Of a DNA stretch of 8,436 nt, positions 1-5,691 are shown in pieces. Position 1 is the first letter of the stretch; the number at the start of each line of letters is the position of its first letter. The DNA comes from Porticoccaceae bacterium. Its GTDB lineage: Bacteria > Pseudomonadota > Gammaproteobacteria > Pseudomonadales > Porticoccaceae. The stretch covers positions 3,657 through 12,092 of the forward strand of contig DLXZ01000098.1 of the NCBI GenBank assembly GCA_003448675.1, in the 5' to 3' direction. A program made the position numbers and the translations under genes. Below the pieces are notes generated by a model. The model had not been told where the DNA came from. It did not search any database and was given only the letters and a program-made list of their open reading frames with translations.

Positions 1-14
1 CAGTGCAGTTTTAG
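1..14 (+). CDS. Last codons of an upstream gene, possibly an outer-membrane receptor (partial)
   Basis: Reading the frame that starts at base 3 gives Val-Gln-Phe followed by TAG at 12-14, with TGA at 15-17 in the same frame. The next gene starts four bases after the TAG. A C-terminal phenylalanine in a short alternating pattern is the usual end of outer-membrane beta-barrels, and PepSY-associated membrane proteins often sit just downstream of TonB-dependent receptors. Only three sense codons are visible, so the identification is inferred from the downstream neighbour. Confidence 0.3.
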
Positions 15-17
15 TGA

Positions 18-791
18 ATGAATAAAAACGATTCCTGGATAAGCGGGCAGTTAAAACGCTGGCATCGGCGCCTGGGTCTGTGTGCGGCGTTGTTTGTGCT
101 GGTATTGGCCGCAACAGGTCTGACGCTGAACCATACCAGTGAACTGGATCTGGATAGTAAGCAGCTGAACTGGTCGGTGCTATTGGCCTGGTATGGCATT
201 GAATCCAGTAGCGACTTATACAGCTTTCCCCTGGGCCAACAGCTGGTGACCCTGGTCGGTGAAGAGTTATTCGTTGATACGCGGGAAATAGCCCACTGCA
301 GTGGCCAATTGAGCGGCGCCCAGCGCCTGCCCGGTAGCGGGCTGGCGGTGCTGGCCTGCGGTGATGAGCTGTTTGTGCTGACTCCCGAACTGGAGCTCGT
401 GGAACGTCTAGGTTCGGCCCACGGCCTGCCGTCGCCCCTTAGCCGTATCGGTCTGGCAGAGGCGAAACTTGTTATCTCCAATGGCGCCCGGTTTTTCTGG
501 GCCGATATTGAAACGCTCAGCTGGGAGGCTGTGCCCGAAGCCGGCCAGGCTATACAGGACGTGGCGCAATGGTCCAGTGCCAGGGCGACGCCTCCCGAAC
601 TCAGTGAAGCCCTCGGCAAACACTTTGTTGGCGAGGGTTTGTCCCTGGAGCGCATCCTGCTGGACATTCACAGTGGCCGGATCCTGGGCGGCTGGGGCGT
701 TTATTTGATGGATGCCATGGCCATTGTTTTTATAGTGCTCGCGGTCAGCGGTTTGCTGATGTGGCGGCGGGAAGCAAAATCACGAGAATAG
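18..791 (+). CDS. PepSY-associated transmembrane protein
   Basis: This is a 257-residue inner-membrane protein of the PepSY-associated TM type. A basic, aromatic start (KRWHRRLG, residues 13-20) leads into a first membrane helix (about 19-36) that ends in TGLTLNH with His39. A long periplasmic part (about 40-225) follows. Near the end comes the family-like stretch ILLDIHSGRILGGWG (213-227, His218), then a second helix (about 229-248) and an Arg-rich tail. Larger relatives of this family are linked to iron or siderophore uptake and possibly to reductive iron release. This two-helix form is a short version and its exact role is unknown. The start lies four bases after the preceding stop codon, so it is probably the last gene of an operon with that upstream gene. 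Confidence 0.8.
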   Translation: MNKNDSWISGQLKRWHRRLGLCAALFVLVLAATGLTLNHTSELDLDSKQLNWSVLLAWYGIESSSDLYSFPLGQQLVTLVGEELFVDTREIAHCSGQLSGAQRLPGSGLAVLACGDELFVLTPELELVERLGSAHGLPSPLSRIGLAEAKLVISNGARFFWADIETLSWEAVPEAGQAIQDVAQWSSARATPPELSEALGKHFVGEGLSLERILLDIHSGRILGGWGVYLMDAMAIVFIVLAVSGLLMWRREAKSRE

Positions 792-860
792 ATGCCTGGC
801 ACGCGGGCCGAAGTTATATACGCTTGGCGCCCTCAGCTAACAACTCAAGCCGGGGTATCC

Positions 861-1823
861 ATGGAGCATATTGTCCGGCTACGGGGTACTGGCCTTCACT
901 CACTTTCTTGCTGGCCCTTCCACTACCCGATTGATGGCTGAGTGGGTGTGGAGGTGATCAAGGGCGAGCTTTTTTCCAGTGGTGACGCCACTCGTAACCT
1001 GGCGTTTATGTGAAATGGACCCCGTGGTTATTACGTACCGCAAAACGGGGGTAAAAAATGTCTCTGTATCGGCGTAAATTATCCCGAGGGCCTGGCGGTC
1101 ATCAAGGAATTGTTAAGAAGTTCGATGTCGTTACGGAAAACTTTTCCGTTGGCGCCATTACATCGAGAGAAAAACGGTAGAGACCAGTACCTGGACACCA
1201 CCCTGCCTGAGCGCTATCTCTACTATCAAGAGATGAATGTCCAGATCACCAGCTGCACCGACGGCGTGGTCGCGCCAACGCGCAGTGGTTCCCACCATTT
1301 TGCGTTGTCACCGGTGGGTATTTTTCAACGGGCGGGAGCGGCATATCTTCATTATTGGACTCCTGCATTTGTGGGAGCCTGTGGAGCGGGCCATGGGTCG
1401 GGAGGATTCGCTTACCGGCCTGTGCTTTGAAAGCAATGAATAGAGGGTGGCCAATAATGACGAGCTGGTAGCCATCATCGAGGGCTGGATTCAGTGTCGG
1501 GAACGCGATGAGGCCGCATTGCGGATGTTTGAAGAGGCCCATGTCCCTGTGGTGCCGATTATCTCCGTCAAGGAAGCCCCATGGAGCATCCGCACCTGAT
1601 TGAACGACGGACTGTGCGCACGATTAACGATCCGGTGATGGGTGAGTTTCGGATTCCTGTCATGCCGTTGCGCTTCTCCGACTTTCCGGACGAACTACCC
1701 TTACAAGCCGTCATGCTGGGTGAAAACAATCGGGAAATTCTGTCCTCTTACCTGGGTTATTCCGAAGCGAGAATCGATGAACTTTACGAAGCGGGTGTCA
1801 TAAAGATCAATGAAGGTAACTGA
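861..1823 (+). pseudogene. Decayed CaiB/BaiF-family CoA-transferase
   Basis: Fragments in all three plus-strand frames line up in order with a class III (CaiB/BaiF) CoA-transferase, an enzyme that moves CoA between carboxylic acids. The N-terminal piece has FTHFLAGPSTTRLMAE (889-942). Then come a GDATRNL and GYYVPQN stretch, KKFDVVTENFSVGAI, HREKNGRDQYLD, GRERHIFIIGLLHLWEPV, and an intact-looking C-terminal part (1581-1823) with MPLRFSDFPDELPL and LGYSEARIDELYEAGVI. Lesions I can place are frame changes near 870, 943, 1115, 1326 and 1579, and in-frame stops at 1011 (TGA) and 1441 (TAG). At about 1158 an internal deletion joins the end of the N-terminal part directly to HREKNGRDQY. From general knowledge of the family about 100 codons are missing there, including the region of the catalytic aspartate. 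About 320 codons remain of roughly 390-400. It cannot make an active enzyme. Confidence 0.9.
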
Positions 1824-1831
1824 GGCCCGGG

Positions 1832-1878
1832 CTGGCGCCATGTGTCTACGACTCACATAGGCAGCGAAAAAACGCCAG
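1832..1878. repeat. Nested inverted repeat between convergent genes
   Basis: CTGGCG (1832-1837) pairs with CGCCAG (1873-1878). Inside it ATGTG (1840-1844) pairs with CACAT (1854-1858). It lies just after the end of the CoA-transferase remnant and before the 3' end of the convergent sulfotransferase gene, where a transcription terminator would be expected. There is no U-tract after the outer arm, so termination is a guess. Confidence 0.3.
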
Positions 1879-1928
1879 TGCATAGGCCCGGCGTCTAGAC
1901 AAAATCTGGTTAGGTGCTCCGAGAGTCG

Positions 1929-2858
1929 CTAGGCCGTTTTTTTTCGGCCTTGCTCCAACCAGCTGGCTAACTCTGGCTCCAGTCGCTCGTCCATCACCTG
2001 GCGATATAAATACAGCTCTTCATCGCCAAGCGTATCCTTCCACTGGCCACTACTTCCCTTGTTGAAAAACCGACTGGTGTCCTTCCAGACATTGTCGGTT
2101 ACCTGTGGCGCCAGTTGGTCGGCTTTGTTCTTCATATTTTCGAAAGAGGCTGCCTGGACCAGCTCCGGCCAGAGTGCTTCGGGCACATTGATGTCCAGGA
2201 AGCCGGCAATACGGCGCATCTCACCTTCGAGATCGGCCTTCAGGTCACTGTAGTGGAGCATCAAAATGTTTGGTAAATGCCGGTACTGCCAGAAGGTGTT
2301 AACGTAATTGAGGACATCGGCATGACCCGCATGATCCGGTGCGGTGCTGCAGGCCGAATGTATCCAGCCGCGGAACCATTCGCCCAGGTCATCGGGTGAA
2401 GGTCGGGGTGGTGTCCAGTCCTCGGTGGCGTTCTCGCGACAGATTTCCAGCGCGTCGGGTTTCATATTTTCCAGATGGTTTTTCAGGGAAAGAAAGACAT
2501 CCCGGGGGTCGCGACCGACGCAGATATATTTCACTTTCTCGGAATAGGGCAGGCCATCCAGTGGTGTGTGGGTTTTAATAAATCGCCGGTGACTTTGTTG
2601 TTGCAGTTGCCGATGCACTTGATCAATAGGGGCAAGGAGTACGTCCATCCAGGGAGAATATTCAGTAAGCGGCTTTTCGAGTTCGGTTTTTTGGAAAATC
2701 AGCAGCGCGCAGATCATCTGCGTCCAGGTGGTGCCGCATTTGGCGGGGGTGCAGATAAGAATGTCATCATCGCGGAATTCAAAACCATCCCAGCGGCTGC
2801 TTTCCATCAGGAATTCGTTGTATTTTCGCGTGCGTTGCGGCGTGGTGGGGTTACTCAT
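1929..2858 (-). CDS. PAPS-dependent sulfotransferase
   Basis: This is a 309-residue protein of the Sulfotransfer_1 family, which transfers a sulfuryl group from PAPS to a hydroxyl or amine acceptor in the cytoplasm. The 5'-phosphosulfate loop is TPAKCGTTWTQ (37-47, with Lys40). KTHTP (95-99) supplies the likely catalytic base His97. The 3'-phosphate site is GRDPRDVFLS (115-124, Arg116 and Ser124 eight apart, as in cytosolic sulfotransferases). The C-terminal GSSGQWK (268-274) is the GxxGxxK PAPS-binding element. All key residues are present and the length is normal. The frame is open up to an ATG at 2924, but the ATG at 2858 has GGGAG five bases upstream and begins the conserved part, so I chose it. 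It follows the DUF6524-like gene on the same strand with a gap of about 60 bases. The acceptor cannot be told from sequence. Confidence 0.9.
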   Translation of the reverse strand: MSNPTTPQRTRKYNEFLMESSRWDGFEFRDDDILICTPAKCGTTWTQMICALLIFQKTELEKPLTEYSPWMDVLLAPIDQVHRQLQQQSHRRFIKTHTPLDGLPYSEKVKYICVGRDPRDVFLSLKNHLENMKPDALEICRENATEDWTPPRPSPDDLGEWFRGWIHSACSTAPDHAGHADVLNYVNTFWQYRHLPNILMLHYSDLKADLEGEMRRIAGFLDINVPEALWPELVQAASFENMKNKADQLAPQVTDNVWKDTSRFFNKGSSGQWKDTLGDEELYLYRQVMDERLEPELASWLEQGRKKTA

Positions 2859-2863
2859 TATTT

Positions 2864-2868
2864 CTCCC
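2864..2868 (-). promoter_or_regulatory. Ribosome binding site deciding the sulfotransferase start
   Basis: On the minus strand GGGAG is followed after five bases by the ATG at 2858. The other in-frame ATG at 2924 abuts the stop codon of the upstream gene and would add 22 residues with no family similarity that I recognise. Confidence 0.6.
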
Positions 2869-2920
2869 AGAGTGATTATTTTCTGATCAAGTTGCGTGCT
2901 GATGTTCACATTAATAGCCG

Positions 2921-3376
2921 TCAATCATCTACGTCATCGGCATCAACCTGACCCGAAAGCCTGCGCCTCACATGGGACCAGGACATCCCGATAGCTAGAA
3001 TCAGGCAGAGAATGACCTGGATAATGACGGTGACGACTTTGATGTTATTCGTGGAAACGACGCCCCAGTCGATAATCATCCAGAACAGGGTGCCGAACAG
3101 GGCGCTTACCAGGACGATGCCAACCGGGCCAAGGGAGCGAACGGTCGCTCGAATAAATATTACCCAGCCAATCATCAGCAACAGGCCGGCAAATGCCTTG
3201 ACTGGATCAAACTCGTTAAGTGGCGTCAGCCAGTGAAAATAAGACAAGCCAAAAGGATTATAACTAGCAAAGACGAGCACCAGCGCCGCTGCAAGACGCA
3301 AGCCAAATCCTTTCAGGGAGAACTTCTGGGGCGACAAATGAAACTCCGTTTCATGGTAACTTTTGAAACGCGGCAT
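2921..3376 (-). CDS. Small four-helix membrane protein, DUF6524-like
   Basis: This is a 151-residue predicted inner-membrane protein with four hydrophobic segments at about 24-38, 61-77, 83-103 and 112-132, and a tail ending in acidic residues (DADDVDD). The core, with SYNPFGLSYFHW (38-49), a GWVIFIRAT stretch after the second helix, and RSLGPVGIVL (80-89), matches my memory of the DUF6524 family, whose function is unknown. The ATG at 3376 has only a weak ribosome site. A TTG at 3337 (residue 14) has GGAG six bases upstream and would still keep all four helices, so the true start may be there. It sits upstream of the sulfotransferase on the same strand and is probably cotranscribed with it. 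Confidence 0.65.
   Translation of the reverse strand: MPRFKSYHETEFHLSPQKFSLKGFGLRLAAALVLVFASYNPFGLSYFHWLTPLNEFDPVKAFAGLLLMIGWVIFIRATVRSLGPVGIVLVSALFGTLFWMIIDWGVVSTNNIKVVTVIIQVILCLILAIGMSWSHVRRRLSGQVDADDVDD
3338..3354. repeat. Perfect short inverted repeat at the start of the DUF6524-like gene
   Basis: ATGAAAC (3338-3344), a three-base spacer and GTTTCAT (3348-3354) form a perfect 7-bp inverted repeat. It covers the GGAG that would serve the alternative TTG start at 3337. It could be an operator or an mRNA hairpin, or it may be chance within coding sequence. Confidence 0.35.
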
Positions 3377-3489
3377 TCTAGCCTAGTCATGCGGAAACTT
3401 ATAGCACACAGGTATCGAGTAGAATACGCCAACTGCTTCGTTTCCTAAGATTTGCCGGTTGGCAATATGTCGGGTGTTCTCCCCACGCT

Positions 3490-4200
3490 ATGGATATTCT
3501 ACTCGCGGCGCTGCTGATTTTTGCCGGCGCTTTCGTGCAAAGCCTGATCGGATTTGGCCTGGCCATTGTCGCCGCGCCGTTGTTGTTTTTGTTGTCTCCA
3601 GACTATGTACCCGGCCCGATAACCTTTGTCGCCTTGATTTTGTCCGTGGCCAACGGACTACGTTATCGGGCCAATATATCGCTGCGAGGTCTTGGCGCTG
3701 CCGTGGCGGGGAGGATACCGGGTACGCTGGCGGGCGGGGCATTACTGGTTTGGATGGATGCCCGCACACTTTCTCTATGGCTCGGCTTGACGGTGATTTT
3801 AGCGGTACTGGTAAGTATGTTGCCTTTACGAATTAGACCAACACCAGTACGAATGGGTATTGCCGGCTTCTTTTCGGGATTCATGGGTACCAGCACGGCA
3901 ATTGGAGGGCCTCCCTTGGCGCTGCTGCTACAACATGAAAAAGCCAGCCTGATTCGAGCCAATCTGTCGGCATTTTTCGTGGTCAGTTGTGTCTTGTCGC
4001 TGATTGTGCAGGTTCCGGCGGGCTATATGACAGGGCGGCATTTGGCATTGACAGTGCCTTTGATCCCCGCGACCTTGATGGGTTTTTGGGCCGCCACCTA
4101 CTGGGCGAATAAGGTATCGAGCAAGCAGATTCGTGCTGCGTCTCTCGTGCTTTGTACTTTGTCGGGGGCAAGCGCTATCGTGCTCTATTGGCGAGCGTAG
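3490..4200 (+). CDS. TauE/SafE (TSUP) family permease
   Basis: This is a 236-residue inner-membrane protein of the TSUP family, whose characterised members export sulfite, sulfoacetate or related organic anions. The sequence is almost entirely hydrophobic helices. It shows the internal duplication typical of the family: AGAFVQSLIGFGLAIVAAPL (12-31) in the first half and GFFSGFMGTSTAIGGPPLAL (126-145) in the second. The length is normal and no lesion is seen. The ATG at 3490 lies just before the first helix, and no strong ribosome site is visible upstream. It is divergent from the DUF6524-like/sulfotransferase pair across 113 bases, so regulation could be shared. The substrate is not predictable; a link to sulfur metabolism is suggested only by the neighbouring sulfotransferase. 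Confidence 0.88.
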   Translation: MDILLAALLIFAGAFVQSLIGFGLAIVAAPLLFLLSPDYVPGPITFVALILSVANGLRYRANISLRGLGAAVAGRIPGTLAGGALLVWMDARTLSLWLGLTVILAVLVSMLPLRIRPTPVRMGIAGFFSGFMGTSTAIGGPPLALLLQHEKASLIRANLSAFFVVSCVLSLIVQVPAGYMTGRHLALTVPLIPATLMGFWAATYWANKVSSKQIRAASLVLCTLSGASAIVLYWRA

Positions 4201-4266
4201 TTTCCCTAGTGTGGGTGCCGGGCGTGAAAGAAAGTAATGTGCGATCTGGATTTGACAGACGATACA

Positions 4267-4301
4267 ACTAACGGGCGAGGGTCTTTGTATCGCCCGTTAG
4301 T
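4267..4301. terminator. Stem-loop between convergent genes, likely bidirectional terminator
   Basis: ACTAACGGGCGA (4267-4278) and TCGCCCGTTAGT (4290-4301) are perfect 12-bp inverted arms with an 11-base loop. It lies 66 bases after the permease stop and 11 bases after the stop of the convergent small gene, which is the expected place for a shared terminator. There is no clear T-run on either side, so it is not a textbook intrinsic terminator and may instead block or protect 3' ends. Confidence 0.6.
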
Positions 4302-4312
4302 CATGCGCGGAC

Positions 4313-4630
4313 TTACTTGACGTAGTCGCCTTCACTACAACCCAGGCAGCGTACAAAAGTGGCTTTAGCGGGCCCAATAATCAAAACCTCTGCGGATTGC
4401 TCAACATTGCCACCAGCAGCGGAGAAGGGCAGCCCCAGCAACCAAACCACAGATCCGGCAGCTGTAGCCAGTAAGGAAATCGGGCGACCGATAATCAGAT
4501 CCGCTGCCATTTCGACGCCTGTGGGCTCGTGCAGGTTACTCTCGCCAGCGAAGCCCGGTTGACATAAAAACAATGCCGCAGTTAGCGCGAAAGTCTTTAA
4601 TAACGCTGAATGTCTGAATTTTTCTAACAT
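4313..4630 (-). CDS. Small exported protein with one membrane-like segment
   Basis: This 105-residue protein has a clear signal peptide: basic start, hydrophobic stretch at about 11-22, and likely cleavage after GFA (residue 28). The mature part has EMAADLIIGRP (40-50), a hydrophobic segment with PFSAAGGNVEQS (68-79), then GPAKATFVR (86-94). A CLGC motif (Cys95, Cys98) lies near the end. I recall a widespread group of small gammaproteobacterial proteins with the same ADL-IGRP / PF-A-GGN / PA--TFVRPLG pattern, sometimes loosely labelled multidrug transporter. No function is established to my knowledge, and the protein is too small to be a transporter alone. AGGAGG lies nine bases before the ATG, which supports the start strongly. 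It is convergent with the permease and appears to be a single-gene unit. Confidence 0.75.
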   Translation of the reverse strand: MLEKFRHSALLKTFALTAALFLCQPGFAGESNLHEPTGVEMAADLIIGRPISLLATAAGSVVWLLGLPFSAAGGNVEQSAEVLIIGPAKATFVRCLGCSEGDYVK

Positions 4631-4730
4631 GGCTTATTTCCTCCTGAATAGGCAACGCCAAAAGCTTCGGCTAGCAGCGTCAGTTAGTAACACGCGTTTC
4701 ACGGTCAATGCTATGTCACGTGCGCGTTTA

Positions 4731-4758
4731 AGTATAGCGTTTAATCCACTGAAACCAA
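4731..4758 (-). promoter_or_regulatory. Candidate promoter for the small exported protein
   Basis: On the minus strand TATACT (4731-4736) is a good -10 element. TTGGTT (4753-4758) is a weak -35, with a 16-base spacer. This would give a leader of roughly 90 bases ending in the strong AGGAGG site. Only the -10 is convincing. The rest of 4631-4899 holds no gene that I can support. Confidence 0.3.
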
Positions 4759-4861
4759 ACGAACTAGGCCTTACGGAGCAGTAGATAACGTGATCTGGTG
4801 CCGAATTTCAGGTTTGCCTGACTGGAAATATTAGGCTGACAGCGCCGTTAGATAAGGGCGT

Positions 4862-4894
4862 TTCTGGACCTTGACGTGATAGAAAGTCAACCAG
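4862..4894. terminator. Imperfect stem-loop after the lytic transglycosylase gene
   Basis: TCTGG (4862-4866) pairs with CCAGA (4890-4894), and the inner TTGAC (4869-4873) pairs with GTCAA (4885-4889); two unpaired bases interrupt one side. It begins just a few bases past the stop codon of the minus-strand transglycosylase gene. No U-tract follows, so termination is only likely by position. Confidence 0.3.
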
Positions 4895-4899
4895 ACAGC

Positions 4900-5571
4900 C
4901 TAGATTTTGTTTTGATACAGGTGTTGATATCGAGAAATTACCCGCTTTATGTAGTCCTGGGTTTCAGGAAAAGGGGGGACACCGCCGTACTTTTCAACAT
5001 TGCCTTCGCCAGCGTTGTAAGCTGCCAGGGCCAGTTCAATCCGGTCATAACGATCCAGCAGGTACTTCAGGTGCCTCGTGCCAGCACGAACATTTTCCGA
5101 TGGGTCAAAGGGGTCTGTCACACCATATTGCTCGGCGGTAGCTGGCATGAGTTGCATCAGGCCCTGGGCGCCGGGTTTGGACAGAGCTTTGGGATTAAAG
5201 CCCGATTCCGTGTGAATTACGGCTTTAACCAGGCCGCGATCGACCTGGTGATAGTCGGCTTCCTGTACGATCAACCTGTCAAAAGCATCGCGGAGCTTAC
5301 TGAAAGAGGGTAGTACTGCCGACTCATCGCGACCCCAGTTACCGTAGCTATGGACATTGGTGTCCGGGTACCAGGTGATGTGTTCAAGCGTCTTGAAATG
5401 GTCCAGCTCGACACCAACCGGTTGCTGGCGGGAATTAACCACGTTGGTGAACAGCACATTGCCCTCGTCATCACTGAATTTATAGACATTGCCGGCCAGC
5501 GCTGGGTAGGCCAGCAGCAGCGATATGCTTATAAGGCTTAAGTATTGAGTTACCTTACATTGAGCAGTCAT
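4900..5571 (-). CDS. Lytic transglycosylase, SLT domain
   Basis: This is a 223-residue periplasmic enzyme that cleaves peptidoglycan between MurNAc and GlcNAc, forming 1,6-anhydro ends. A signal peptide with a hydrophobic core at about 10-21 ends at PALA (23-26). A short N-terminal module with VYKFSDDEGNVLFTN (29-43) resembles DUF4124. The SLT domain covers about 100-220: VKAVIHTESGFNPKA (115-129) with catalytic Glu122, GAQGLMQLMP (134-143), ALAAYNAGEG (181-190) and TQDYIKRV (204-211). All motifs are intact. The frame is open to an ATG at 5670, but that would put 33 polar residues before the signal peptide and would start upstream of the best promoter, so I chose the ATG at 5571. No clear ribosome site precedes it. 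It lies about 120 bases downstream of the carboxyltransferase gene. Confidence 0.9.
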   Translation of the reverse strand: MTAQCKVTQYLSLISISLLLAYPALAGNVYKFSDDEGNVLFTNVVNSRQQPVGVELDHFKTLEHITWYPDTNVHSYGNWGRDESAVLPSFSKLRDAFDRLIVQEADYHQVDRGLVKAVIHTESGFNPKALSKPGAQGLMQLMPATAEQYGVTDPFDPSENVRAGTRHLKYLLDRYDRIELALAAYNAGEGNVEKYGGVPPFPETQDYIKRVISRYQHLYQNKI

Positions 5572-5619
5572 GGAGTGCGCGGATTTAGTTGGCTGTCCTG
5601 AGTGTATCTCTGATTGCGA

Positions 5620-5647
5620 ATGATAGTAAAAATTAAAATATAAACAA
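5620..5647 (-). promoter_or_regulatory. Candidate promoter for the lytic transglycosylase
   Basis: On the minus strand TTGTTT (5642-5647), a 16-base AT-rich spacer and TATCAT (5620-5625, five of six consensus) resemble a sigma-70 promoter. It would start transcription about 40 bases before the ATG at 5571, which supports that start and expression separate from the upstream carboxyltransferase. Confidence 0.4.
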
Positions 5648-5691
5648 GTGCTTGCGATGCGTTTGTGCAAAATGTGTGAACTGCTAATAGT

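Noticed and set aside
859..1589. Exact 11-base direct repeat CCATGGAGCAT at 859-869 and 1579-1589, which could mark a recombination or target-site duplication.
   Set aside because: The second copy is simply the codons Met-Glu-His in the CoA-transferase, and the first is a plausible original start Met-Glu-His. The span between them is CoA-transferase sequence, not an inserted element.
1823..1928. GTTAGGT near 1909 matches the GTTRRRY core of an integron attC site.
   Set aside because: I could not find the matching RYYYAAC core and paired inner boxes at the proper distance, and no integron integrase or cassette array is present.
1931..1950. AGGCCG, eight T, CGGCCT: a hairpin with an A8 run on the sense strand at the very end of the sulfotransferase gene, which might suggest programmed frameshifting or a terminator.
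   Set aside because: The A run is the loop of the hairpin, not placed upstream of it as in known frameshift signals, and no U-tract follows for termination. A -1 shift would only add about 30 residues without recognisable features.
3459..3836. A 125-codon plus-strand frame and antisense frames over the permease gene.
   Set aside because: They overlap the TSUP permease in other frames. The permease frame has the conserved duplicated motifs, so the others are shadows.
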